Positions 43,466-52,017 of a stretch of DNA of 64,000 nt are shown here, in pieces. Position 1 is the stretch's first letter. Every line of letters starts with the position of its first letter. Both the position numbers and the translations under genes were made by a program. This stretch comes from Chloracidobacterium sp. (GTDB lineage Bacteria; Acidobacteriota; Blastocatellia; Pyrinomonadales; Pyrinomonadaceae), in contig JADKKB010000005.1 in NCBI GenBank assembly GCA_016720705.1, forward strand, positions 1 to 64,000, given 5' to 3'. The notes beneath the pieces are model-generated. The model was given only the letters and a program-made list of their open reading frames with translations. It had not been told where the DNA came from and ran no database searches.

Positions 43466-46400
43466 CTACTGAAAGTCGTGCGAGCCGATCTTGGTGACGA
43501 AGGTGCTGATCGGCTCGAAGTATAAGCCCTTGATCATACCGCCCTCCTCGGCGATGCCGCGGATGAGCAGGAAATCACTCGAGACGATCGTGGATCGAAA
43601 TTTATCAAAAACGTCGGGCATAACGATGAAATTGGAATAGCCGGTCTCGTCCTCCATCGTGATAAAAACGACGTCATTAGCCGTGCTCGGCCGCTGGCGG
43701 ACGATGACGGCACCGGCGACGGTGACGAGATCACGTTTACGCAAATTGACGGTCCGGTTTGCAGGCAGCACGCCGCGTTTATCTAGCTCTTCGCGAAGAA
43801 AGCGCATCGGATGCTTGCCGATCGTGATACCGGTCGTCATCAGATCGCTCTCCATCAACTGCCACTCGGTCATCTTATTGATAAACGAATTATCCGAATT
43901 GTCCGAAATGTCCGACAAACTTAAGTTTGTCGCTCCCGTGTTCGGCGGATCAGATGAACTTGAGTGTGGAGCGGCGTTGGTCGACAAACTGAAGTTTGTC
44001 GGACTTTGGTTCGCTGGATCAGATGAACTTGAGTGTGGAGCGGCGTTGGTCGACAAACTGAAGTTTGTCGGACTTTGGTTCGGTGGATCAGATGAACTTG
44101 AGTGTGGAGCGGCGTTGGTCGACAAACTGAAGTTTGTCGGACTCTGGTTCGCTGGATCCGGTGAACTTGAGTGTGGCGCGGCGTTGGTCGACAAACTGAA
44201 GTTTGTCGGACTTTGGTTCGCTGGATCCGGTGAACTTGAGTGTGGCGCGGCGTTGGTCGACAAACTGAAGTTTGTCGGACTCTTGAAAAGCTCGCCGATA
44301 GGTTGGATGGCGAGTTCTGATTCCCAAAGGGCCTGACGGCGATGGACCGTGGCGTCAAAATTGAGAGCACCGGCGAGGCTGAGGGCACGGACCTCTTTTT
44401 TGTTGATCGCGGGGACGCGGGCGACGAGGTTTTCGACTGATGTGTACGGCTCATCGACAGAAACCCAGTCGCTATCGCTCCCGGTTCTGACACGACTGGC
44501 GACGATCGCCTCGGCGACATCCTTTCGCAGGCCTTTGACGTATTTGAGGCCGATGCGGACGCGGCCGTCCTCGATGGTAAATAGCCTTTGCGACCGGTTG
44601 ATGTCGATGGCGTTAAAGTGCAGGCCGTGACGCTGGGCGTCCTTGATGAGCGTCGCCGGGGAATAGAAACCGAGCGGATAATTATTGAGCATTGCGGTCG
44701 TAAATTCGGCCAGATAATGCACCTTAAGATATGCCGACGCGTAGGTCAAAAGCGCAAAGCTCGCCGCGTGCGACTCGGGAAAGCCGTAGTTGGCAAATGC
44801 CAGAATGCTCTTGACGATGCGGTCCTGCGTCGCCTCGTCGATGTCCTTGTCCGCCATACCGGAGCGTAGTCGCACCTCGATCTTGCCGAGGCGTTTGTCC
44901 GCCCGTTTGAAACCGAGAGCACGCCTCAACTCCTCGGCCTCGCCGCCCGTAAATCCGGCGATCGTCATCGCCATCCGCAGTAATTGCTCCTGAAAAAGCG
45001 GGACGCCCAAAGTGCGTTTGAGGATGGGCTCGAACGACGGGTGCATATAGTCGACCTCCTCTTTGCCCATCCGGCGGGCGATGTAGCCGCTGAGCATCTT
45101 ACCCACGATCGGGCCCGGGCGAATGATGGCGACCTGGACGACGATGTCGTAAAACTTTTCGGGTCGCGACTTGGGCAGAAAGTTGATCTGAGCTCGGCTC
45201 TCGACCTGAAACATCCCGATCGTGTCGGCCTCTTGCAGAGTTTTATAGACGAGCGGGTCGTTTTTTGACAGACGGCCGAGATCGACCTTTTCGCCGCGAT
45301 GTTCCTCGATCAACGTGAGAGTGTCGCGGATGACCGCCATCATTCCCAAACCAAGCAGATCGACCTTGACGATGCCGAGGCGTTCGCAGTCGTCCTTGTC
45401 CCACTGGATGATGTTGCGGTTTTCCATTGAGGCGGGCTCGAGTGGCACGACGCCGTCGAGACGCCCCAGTGAGATGACCATTCCGCCCGAGTGCTGGCCG
45501 AGATGCCGCGGGTAATCGAGTGCTCGGGCGTACATCTCCATATATTTTGCAATGCGGTAATTGTCACGCGGATCAAAGCCGGCCTCGACGAACCGCGACA
45601 TCATCTCGGAGCGCGTGTGCGTGCCGTAATGCGGAATTAGCTTGGACAGACGCTTTAGAGCGTCCTCGTCAAAGCCGAAGACCTTACCCACCTCGCGTGC
45701 AGCCGAGCGTCCGCGATAGCTGATGACGTTGGCCGTCATACCGGCACCACGCTCGCCGTATTTTTGATAAACGTGCTGGATGACGCGTTCGCGATCCTCG
45801 CCCGACGGCAGGTCGATGTCGATATCCGGATACTCGGTGCGTTCCTCGGAGAGAAAGCGTTCGAAGAGCAGGTCAGCCTCGATCGGGTCGACTGCCGTGA
45901 TGCCGAGAGCGTAGCAGACGACCGAGTTGGCCGCCGAACCGCGGCCCTGCGAGAGTATCTTCTGCGAACGGCAAAACTGCGAAATGTCCCAGACGAGCAG
46001 GAAATAGCCGGCGAGATTGAGCTTGGCGATCATATTGAGCTCGTAATCTAGTTTTTGCCGGACCTTTGGCGTCAATGCCCAATATCGCCAGACCGCGCCT
46101 TTCTCAGCCTGTTTGCGAAGGTACGAGTCCATCGTCTCGCCCGGCGGCACGGGATAATCGGGAAATGTGTAGCCGAGCTCGTCCATCGAGAATTTAATGC
46201 GGTCGGCGATCTCCACGGTCGTTGCGACCGCCTGCGGGTAATCGTCAAACTGGTAGAGCATCTGCGACGCTGATTTGAGATAGCGTTCGCTGTTTTCCGA
46301 GATCAGGCGGCCGGCATTCTCGATGGTGCAGTGATTCTTGATACAGGTAAAAACGTCGAAAAGCTCGCGGTCACGCTGTGCGGCATAGTATGGGCCGTTG

Positions 46401-46960
46401 CTGGCGAAATACGGCAGGCGAAACTTGTGAGCGAGCCCGAGCAGCGTCTGATTGACCGCTTCTTCGTGCGGGAGATTATGCCGCTGCAATTCGACGTAGA
46501 GACGGCCTTCGAAAACATAGTTGAGCCACGCCAGTGCCTCCTGGCCCTGATGCCGCTTGATGTGGTGATGGAGAAAACCATCGGCCCCGCCCGTAAAGCA
46601 GAGCAGTCCGGCAGAGTGCTCCTCGATGTCGCGGCGCGTCGCAAAATGCTCGCCCTTTTTATGACGTAGCTTGACCGTCGTGATCAGGCGGCAGAGGTTT
46701 TGATAGCCCGTAAGATCGAGCGGCATCAGCGGCAAAAGGCTGCCGTCGTCCATCGTGATCTCGGAGCCGATCATCGCCCTGACGCCCTGCTCCTTGGCCT
46801 CAAAATGAAGCCGCACCGCACCCGAGACCGTGTCGCGGTCCATCATCCCGATGGCGGGCATATCAAGCTCGCCGGAGCGCACCGCGATGTCCTCGGGCAA
46901 AGAGCCGGACGATAAAAAACTGAATGCGGAGCGTGTGTGGAGTTCGTAGAACACGGTCAA
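43466..46960 (-). CDS. dnaE2: Error-prone DNA polymerase III alpha subunit, DnaE2 (ImuC)
   Basis: 1,164 residues. N-terminal PHP domain (YELHTRSAFSFLSSGSLPEDIA), the polymerase palm motifs GRGSAANSVVCYALGIT and YPDIDIDLPSGEDRERVIQHVY (catalytic aspartates), finger block and GFPESHAASFALLTYASAYLKVHY. The tau-binding tail is short, as in DnaE2. It copies damaged DNA with ImuA/ImuB. It starts by ATGA overlap with imuB. Odd: residues ~895-1015, in the linker before the OB domain, consist of five copies of a 23-residue repeat (SPTNFSLSTNAAPHSSSPDP-ANQ) and a degenerate sixth; residues ~822-834 (RTGSDSDWVSVDE) come from another repeat. The frame is intact. Confidence 0.95.
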   Translation of the reverse strand: MTVFYELHTRSAFSFLSSGSLPEDIAVRSGELDMPAIGMMDRDTVSGAVRLHFEAKEQGVRAMIGSEITMDDGSLLPLMPLDLTGYQNLCRLITTVKLRHKKGEHFATRRDIEEHSAGLLCFTGGADGFLHHHIKRHQGQEALAWLNYVFEGRLYVELQRHNLPHEEAVNQTLLGLAHKFRLPYFASNGPYYAAQRDRELFDVFTCIKNHCTIENAGRLISENSERYLKSASQMLYQFDDYPQAVATTVEIADRIKFSMDELGYTFPDYPVPPGETMDSYLRKQAEKGAVWRYWALTPKVRQKLDYELNMIAKLNLAGYFLLVWDISQFCRSQKILSQGRGSAANSVVCYALGITAVDPIEADLLFERFLSEERTEYPDIDIDLPSGEDRERVIQHVYQKYGERGAGMTANVISYRGRSAAREVGKVFGFDEDALKRLSKLIPHYGTHTRSEMMSRFVEAGFDPRDNYRIAKYMEMYARALDYPRHLGQHSGGMVISLGRLDGVVPLEPASMENRNIIQWDKDDCERLGIVKVDLLGLGMMAVIRDTLTLIEEHRGEKVDLGRLSKNDPLVYKTLQEADTIGMFQVESRAQINFLPKSRPEKFYDIVVQVAIIRPGPIVGKMLSGYIARRMGKEEVDYMHPSFEPILKRTLGVPLFQEQLLRMAMTIAGFTGGEAEELRRALGFKRADKRLGKIEVRLRSGMADKDIDEATQDRIVKSILAFANYGFPESHAASFALLTYASAYLKVHYLAEFTTAMLNNYPLGFYSPATLIKDAQRHGLHFNAIDINRSQRLFTIEDGRVRIGLKYVKGLRKDVAEAIVASRVRTGSDSDWVSVDEPYTSVENLVARVPAINKKEVRALSLAGALNFDATVHRRQALWESELAIQPIGELFKSPTNFSLSTNAAPHSSSPDPANQSPTNFSLSTNAAPHSSSPDPANQSPTNFSLSTNAAPHSSSSDPPNQSPTNFSLSTNAAPHSSSSDPANQSPTNFSLSTNAAPHSSSSDPPNTGATNLSLSDISDNSDNSFINKMTEWQLMESDLMTTGITIGKHPMRFLREELDKRGVLPANRTVNLRKRDLVTVAGAVIVRQRPSTANDVVFITMEDETGYSNFIVMPDVFDKFRSTIVSSDFLLIRGIAEEGGMIKGLYFEPISTFVTKIGSHDFQ
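43914..44276. repeat. 69-bp tandem array with palindromic cores inside dnaE2
   Basis: Palindrome GACAAACTGAAGTTTGTC starts at 43983, 44052, 44121, 44190 and 44259, exactly 69 bases apart; a sixth, GACAAACTTAAGTTTGTC, is at 43914. The rest of each unit (TGGTTCGCTGGATCAGATGA-CTTGAGTGTGGAGCGGCGTTGG) is nearly identical. 69 bases equal 23 codons, so copy-number changes keep the dnaE2 frame. The plus-strand frame through the array is a shadow. Confidence 0.95.
44461..44492. repeat. TCGCTATCGCTCCCGG element inside dnaE2
   Basis: Identical over 32 bases to 10521-10552 in the intergenic spacer. On the minus strand it encodes VRTGSDSDWVS between VASR and VDEPYTSVENL. The ordinary DnaE2 sequence passes directly from the IV-AR helix to the PF-S-EDL loop, so this is an in-frame insertion. 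Confidence 0.85.
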
Positions 46961-48216
46961 TCAAATTCCCCCGTGATGATCCACTCGTTGCCGGTTTTTT
47001 GCAGACAATAGACGCCGCCATTCTCGACCTCGACGTGCCAGGCACGCGTGTCCCAGGCCTTTTCCCACCAACGCGAATTGGTCCGCCAAACTCCACTGCA
47101 GGCGGTAACGCGGCCCGCGAAATATCGTGTCCGCAGGTAAATAAGCTGCTTGTCCCGCACGAGAACCTCGGCGGCGATCGGAGGTTGATAGTATGTAAAG
47201 GCGATGATCGGGGCCTTTGGATCAGCATTTCGCTCGGTGCCGTCGGGCAGGCGTTCGGCGTCAAGCGTGAACGGCCGTTCTACCCTTTTTTCGAGCAAGG
47301 CCGGCACACCGACGTTGGCCTCGCCGACCAGCTTTTTGATCTTGCCGACGGTCAATAAAAGGCTCTCGGGCTGCGGCTTTGCGGCGGCGTAAAGCCCGCT
47401 CTGTGCCGGCCGTGGGCGTGTGAAATGAGCCCTTGTGCTGACGGCCGTTATGCCCGAGGCGGGCGGGTCGGCGGATATGCGCAGGTCGATTATCTTGAGC
47501 CAAAAGGCCTTGTCGAGTGTCGGGAAAGATGTTTTGATCTCGTACATCTTATCGGCTTTTCTATCGAGTTTGAAACGGATGTCGATCTGCTCAGTGCTCC
47601 AGCCATTTTTATTTACGGCCGCAAGCATCTGTTCGAGGCCGCGATTGACGACAAAGATCAGTTGGGCGAAATCGTCGACCGGAAAATCGAGTTCGTGCCG
47701 CCACGTGACGTTGGTTTCTCTAATATTCGGCGTTAATGACCGCCTTGTTTTACGGTTGATGACGTCGATCACTTGCTGAAAGTCGCGGCCATAGCGGGCG
47801 ATGAGTTGGTCGGCCGGGATGTTTTGCAGATCCTCTATACGGTTGATGCCTAGTGCCTCAAAAACGCCGACCGTGTCGCGGTCGATGTCGAGATCGCTCA
47901 ATGGCAGTTGAGCGAACGCCCCCGATGAGTCTGCAGTGTGGCCCGGCCCGCGGTTTTCGCGCGCGAGCAGCATCGCTGTTTCGACCGTCCCGGCGACCGC
48001 GACATTTCCGCTGATATTATTGCGTTCGAGTTCCTTCACGATCTGTTGGGCGATCTTATCCTCATCGCCGATGAGCTTTTCGAGACCGCTGACGTCAAAA
48101 AGTACGCCGTCCCCGAGCATCTCGATGCGATAGGCAAACCCGTAGGCGATGGCCGACAAGATGCCGGCGTCCTCACATGAGCTTTTCGAAATTATGCAGG
48201 CATATGATCTAGACAT
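46957..48216 (-). CDS. imuB: ImuB-like Y-family polymerase homologue, N-terminally reduced
   Basis: 419 residues from ATG 48214-48216, which overlaps the imuA stop. It begins MSRSYACIISKSSCEDAGILSAIAYGFAYRIEMLGDGVLFDVSGLEKLIGDEDKIAQQIVKEL. The middle includes TPNIRETNVTWRHELDFPVDDFAQLIFVVNRGLEQMLAAV (little-finger region). The tail ends with LLVRDKQLIYLRTRYFAGRVTACSGVWRTNSRWWEKAWDTRAWHVEVENGGVYCLQKTGNEWIITGEFD, typical of ImuB. About 70-90 residues of the palm seen in usual ImuB proteins are missing, including the positions of the vestigial catalytic acids. It is the adaptor of the mutasome and overlaps dnaE2 by ATGA. Confidence 0.85.
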   Translation of the reverse strand: MSRSYACIISKSSCEDAGILSAIAYGFAYRIEMLGDGVLFDVSGLEKLIGDEDKIAQQIVKELERNNISGNVAVAGTVETAMLLARENRGPGHTADSSGAFAQLPLSDLDIDRDTVGVFEALGINRIEDLQNIPADQLIARYGRDFQQVIDVINRKTRRSLTPNIRETNVTWRHELDFPVDDFAQLIFVVNRGLEQMLAAVNKNGWSTEQIDIRFKLDRKADKMYEIKTSFPTLDKAFWLKIIDLRISADPPASGITAVSTRAHFTRPRPAQSGLYAAAKPQPESLLLTVGKIKKLVGEANVGVPALLEKRVERPFTLDAERLPDGTERNADPKAPIIAFTYYQPPIAAEVLVRDKQLIYLRTRYFAGRVTACSGVWRTNSRWWEKAWDTRAWHVEVENGGVYCLQKTGNEWIITGEFD

Positions 48217-48859
48217 CGCTGTAGTCAAATTCGATCTTGGCCGCCGTTTGAGGTCCGTAAAAATGCTTTCTCGAATATAGGCCGAGATGAAATTCACGCA
48301 GCAGTTTGTACCGCCCGAGTCCGGACCAGACGGTGTCTTTGCGGACGATCTCGAAAGATCGGTGGGCGGCCGAACCCGCGACAGGTTCTTCCGACGTGAC
48401 GACAAAGAGCGTCGGTGTTTCCTTGATCCGCGTGCGATAGCGATACCAATACGTCCGCGGCACCATCCGTAATTTCTGCATCGGCAATCCGCCGAGATTG
48501 AGCCAGACGGCCCCGAAGCCTTTTGCCTGCACCAGATAGTCGGCTGCGGTAAATGCCTGCTCGAGGTTGCCGCCGCAGCGAACCCATAAAAGTGAGTCGA
48601 GAGTCACACCGCTCTTTGCTGCGGAGCAGGGATCAAAGGCATCACACGAGTCGACGACCGCACAGACCTCGCCGAGTGCTGTCAATTTTGCAAGCAGATT
48701 GAGGGCAAGACTGGTACGGCCGCTACTCGCCCCGCCGAAAAATTCGCTCAGCGTCCCGCGCGTCAGGGCGATCCCGACCGCATCGAGTGCAACTTCTTCG
48801 GAGTGCTTTTGTTCCTCTTGAAGGTGGGATAAACTTTTAACTAAGCTCAGATGCCTCAT
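48209..48859 (-). CDS. imuA: ImuA-like RecA-fold mutasome protein
   Basis: 216 residues from ATG 48857-48859 (MRHLSLVKSLSHLQEE). A longer frame to 48967 would run through the operator and is rejected. RecA-like core: GTLSEFFGGASSGRTSLALNLLAKL, a Walker-A-like loop with R in place of K, followed by CAVVDSCDAFDP and LLWVRCGGNLEQAFTAADYLVQAKGFGAVWLNLGGLPMQKL. It belongs with ImuB and DnaE2, the SOS-induced translesion unit. It is the first gene of the operon. Confidence 0.82.
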   Translation of the reverse strand: MRHLSLVKSLSHLQEEQKHSEEVALDAVGIALTRGTLSEFFGGASSGRTSLALNLLAKLTALGEVCAVVDSCDAFDPCSAAKSGVTLDSLLWVRCGGNLEQAFTAADYLVQAKGFGAVWLNLGGLPMQKLRMVPRTYWYRYRTRIKETPTLFVVTSEEPVAGSAAHRSFEIVRKDTVWSGLGRYKLLREFHLGLYSRKHFYGPQTAAKIEFDYSDV

Positions 48860-48863
48860 ATAA

Positions 48864-48910
48864 ATACTTGCGAGGGTGCAAGTATATCTCATAGATGAAA
48901 CACAAGTCAA
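48864..48910 (-). promoter_or_regulatory. SOS (LexA-type) operator and promoter of imuA-imuB-dnaE2
   Basis: A perfect inverted repeat with 8-bp arms ATACTTGC (48864-48871) and GCAAGTAT (48878-48885), 6-base spacer. On the minus strand TTGACT (complement of 48905-48910), 18 bases, TATACT (complement of 48881-48886) is a good promoter; the -10 overlaps the palindrome. The imuA start lies only 5 bases downstream of the repeat, so the transcript leader is very short. LexA binding is inferred from position and operon content. Confidence 0.7.
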
Positions 48911-49051
48911 AGAAATTTTGGCGATGAGATCGAGGCAATATCCAACGAGCGACACGCCCAACCACACCTCAATTGTTATAAGGTTTTTTCGCGGAGATCC
49001 TAAAAACGCAGAACAGCAGGCGGCAACCTTTAACCGGGCTTAAGCCCCAAA

Positions 49052-51721
49052 TTAAGATGCCGCAGATGAGAGTTCGCCGGTCAGAAACGCATCCATATCG
49101 GCGGGCGTGAGCGGCTTGGCAAAATGAAATCCCTGGCCGGCATTGCAACCCAGAACCTGCAAAGTTTCGATCTGGTGCGGATGCTCGATGCCCTCGGCGA
49201 TCGTTCGTAGATTAAGCGATTCGCCCATCATAATGATCGCCCGGGCGACGGCATTACCCTCGCTGCCCTGGCCGAGTTTGTCGATAAATGACTTGTCGAT
49301 CTTGAGGATATCGATCGGGAATCGCTGCAAATAACTGAGGCTCGAGTAGCCTGTGCCAAAATCGTCGATCGCCAGGCGAATGCCGAGTTTCTTTAAGTCG
49401 TGGAGTTTTAAGATCGTGGCTTCGGTGTCCTGGAGCATAAAGCTTTCGGTGATCTCAAGTATCAATAATTTTGGCGGCAGTCCGGATGCGTGCAGGGCAT
49501 TACTGACGATCTCAACCAACTCGTGCTGCAAAAACTGCCGGATCGAGATATTGACCGTCAGAGAGACGTCCTCGGCTGATGCGTACTGCTCGCGCCAGGA
49601 CTGCACTTGGCGACAAGCTTCCCCAAGTATCCACTCGCCAAGCGGCACGATCAGATTGGTCTCCTCGGCGACCGGAATAAATCTCATCGGCGACAGCAAT
49701 CCGAATCGCGGGTGCTGCCAACGGACCAACGCCTCCATACCGAGCAATTTGTTGGACGTCAGTTCGACGATCGGTTGGTAATGTAATGTGAATTCCTTAC
49801 ATTCGATCCCGCGGCGAAGGTCGCCCTCGAGTTCGATGCGCTCCATCAGAGCCTCGTGCATCTTTGGTTCAAAGACCACATATTTGCCCTTGCCGCGGCC
49901 CTTTGCGAGATACATCGCAAGGTCGGCATTGCGGAGCAGTTCTTCGGGTCCGCTGGTCTCGGTCGATCCCGCAGCAATACCGATGCTCGCGCAAACGTAC
50001 ACCTCAACACCCTCGATCGAGAATGGCTGGCGAAATACGTCAAGAACACGGTCGGCAATGTTAACCGGCTCGTCCGTATGGAGTACGCTTTCGATCAAGA
50101 TGGCAAATTCGTCGCCACCAAGACGGGCGGCGGTGTCCGAATTGCGGAGGCAATCCTGGAGACGGTCAGCAACTGCGACAAGAAGTTTGTCACCCGCCGC
50201 GTGGCCGAGCGAATCATTGATCGACTTAAAATTATCGAGATCGAGAAAAAGTACCGCTATCGACACGTGGTTTCGAACGACTTTTGAAAGTGCGTGATCG
50301 ACACGATCACGGAAAAGCACTCGATTGGCGATCTTGGTCAATGGATCGTGCAGGGCAAGATGCGTCAATTGTTCCTCGAGCGACTTACGCTCGGTGACAT
50401 CCATCATCGAACCAAGTAATCTGATCGGCTGATCCGCTTGATCATATACGACGTAACCACGGTCCACGACCGACGCGTAAGATCCGTCACGCCGTCTAAA
50501 TCGATATTCCTCGATCCAATTCGTCTTGCCGCTTTCGATATGGCGGAGAATATCTTCGGTAACTCGCTCGGAGTCGTCCGGATGGAGTCGCTCTGTCCAC
50601 GAAGACCGCTGTGAGCCGATCTCCTCGCCTGAATAGCCAAATAGATTCTGAAATCCCTCGTTCCACCAGATCTCGTCAGTTTTAAGATTCCAGTCCCAGA
50701 CCGCATCGCTTGTGGCGCGCGTAACTAACTCAAATCGTTCCTGACTGAGCCGCAGAGCTTCCTCGGAGCGCTTGCGTTCGATCGCCATCGCGATCTGATC
50801 GGCAACCGAGGTCAGCAGTTCGACGTCCTGCTGCGAGTAAGTGTCCGAATTCTCATAGTCCTGCACGACCAAAACGCCGATCGCACCGTCAGGCGTCTTA
50901 AGCGGAACTCCGAGCCAGATCGGCGAATCAGTGCCTACCGATTCGACATCACCACTGTCGATCAGTTTCTGGGCTTCTTCGTCTGTAAAGAGCATTGATC
51001 GACCCTGCTTAAAGACGTAGGCGCTCAAGCTGTTGCCAACTTTCAGCGGGCCGGGCATCGGATCATATTTGTCCACCCAGAACTGCATCGTGAGCATCTC
51101 GGTCTGGGGGTCAAAAAGTGCGACAAAAAAGTTTTCTGCGTAAACGATCCGCTTGATCGTCCGGTGGATCAATAGGAGCAATTCGTCGAGGTTTGCCGTC
51201 GTTGTGACTCCGTGAATAATCTTTGAGATCGCTCGGGCCTCAGCCTCGAGGCGCTTGGAGCGAGTAATGTCGCGGGCAACGCAGACGATATTGTATGCCC
51301 CGGAGTCAGGGTCGAATATCTTGGACGCTGAGATCGACGTAGGAAAAAAACTTCCGTCCTTACGCAGACAGATAGTCTGAATTCGATTTGAAAAATTGCT
51401 GTTCTTAAAGGTCCGGGTGAATATGCGGCTAAACGAATTTTTGTTTCGAGATAAAATGTCGATAGGCTTGCCGACGAGTTCGCATTCGTCAAAACCGGTC
51501 AGACGCAATGTAGCCGGATTGACCTTGACTATAACGGCATCCCGATCGGTAACGATTATCGCATCGCCGATCGAATTAAAAATACTGTCGCCAACGGTCT
51601 GAAGCGAAGTTCCGCCTTCGGTGATATGTGCATCGTCGGTATTCGCGGACCCGAATGCAAAATGTGGCTCACTCCATTGCGGCGTGCTCCCGGCATAATT
51701 TGTTTGCTCTAGATTGTTCAT
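49052..51721 (-). CDS. PAS-GAF-PAS-GGDEF-EAL c-di-GMP turnover protein
   Basis: 889 residues, no membrane segment. PAS 1 at about 40-150 (DSIFNSIGDAIIVTDRDAVIVKVNPATLRLTGF), GAF at about 165-320, PAS 2 (ATSDAVWDWNLKTDEIWWNEGFQNLFGY) at 340-460, GGDEF with RLGGDEFAILIE near residue 532 and EAL with LLGMEALVRWQHPRFGLLSPMRFIP near 660. GGDEF and EAL signature residues look intact, so it could make or break c-di-GMP; which activity dominates cannot be read. It is monocistronic. It is divergent from trmFO, whose own promoter lies between. Confidence 0.93.
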   Translation of the reverse strand: MNNLEQTNYAGSTPQWSEPHFAFGSANTDDAHITEGGTSLQTVGDSIFNSIGDAIIVTDRDAVIVKVNPATLRLTGFDECELVGKPIDILSRNKNSFSRIFTRTFKNSNFSNRIQTICLRKDGSFFPTSISASKIFDPDSGAYNIVCVARDITRSKRLEAEARAISKIIHGVTTTANLDELLLLIHRTIKRIVYAENFFVALFDPQTEMLTMQFWVDKYDPMPGPLKVGNSLSAYVFKQGRSMLFTDEEAQKLIDSGDVESVGTDSPIWLGVPLKTPDGAIGVLVVQDYENSDTYSQQDVELLTSVADQIAMAIERKRSEEALRLSQERFELVTRATSDAVWDWNLKTDEIWWNEGFQNLFGYSGEEIGSQRSSWTERLHPDDSERVTEDILRHIESGKTNWIEEYRFRRRDGSYASVVDRGYVVYDQADQPIRLLGSMMDVTERKSLEEQLTHLALHDPLTKIANRVLFRDRVDHALSKVVRNHVSIAVLFLDLDNFKSINDSLGHAAGDKLLVAVADRLQDCLRNSDTAARLGGDEFAILIESVLHTDEPVNIADRVLDVFRQPFSIEGVEVYVCASIGIAAGSTETSGPEELLRNADLAMYLAKGRGKGKYVVFEPKMHEALMERIELEGDLRRGIECKEFTLHYQPIVELTSNKLLGMEALVRWQHPRFGLLSPMRFIPVAEETNLIVPLGEWILGEACRQVQSWREQYASAEDVSLTVNISIRQFLQHELVEIVSNALHASGLPPKLLILEITESFMLQDTEATILKLHDLKKLGIRLAIDDFGTGYSSLSYLQRFPIDILKIDKSFIDKLGQGSEGNAVARAIIMMGESLNLRTIAEGIEHPHQIETLQVLGCNAGQGFHFAKPLTPADMDAFLTGELSSAAS

Positions 51722-51875
51722 TTTAATAAGAAATGTGAGGAAAACTTATAAAGGAACGTATCGAAAAACAGCTTCGGCGGGATGATATAGAAATAAAGTC
51801 GAATCGGCAAACAACTCCGTTTCGGCTTAGTTGGCAGTGAGCAACAAATCGTACAGCTACTCGAGCTACTCTATG

Positions 51876-51900
51876 TATAATGGCGTTAAACGACGTTTAA
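51876..51900 (+). promoter_or_regulatory. trmFO promoter with adjacent palindrome
   Basis: A consensus -10 TATAAT at 51876-51881 is followed 4 bases later by the perfect 15-bp palindrome TTAAACGACGTTTAA (51886-51900). The -35 is weak. It sits in the 276-bp divergent spacer between the GGDEF-EAL gene and trmFO. The palindrome falls about at the transcription start, so a repressor site is plausible. Confidence 0.4.
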
Positions 51901-52017
51901 TGTCAAGCGTTTTTTTGTACGGCCAGAGCCGTCGAGCCGACATTATTATCGACAAGCGTTGAATGGTGTGGCCGCGTCGCTGACCACTCGGCAAATATGA
52001 TCTATAATCTGACATCA

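Noticed and set aside
43914..44276. Possible CRISPR array (regular repeats with a palindromic core)
   Set aside because: The whole 69-base unit repeats, including the would-be spacers; it lies in a coding frame and no cas genes are present.
43659..44336. 225-codon plus-strand open frame with repeated DKLKFVGL segments
   Set aside because: It is the antisense shadow of the 69-bp array, open because the unit length is a multiple of three; dnaE2 is clearly the real gene.
48860..48967. Longer imuA start at 48967
   Set aside because: It would place the predicted promoter and LexA-type palindrome inside the coding region; the start at 48859 keeps the conserved core.
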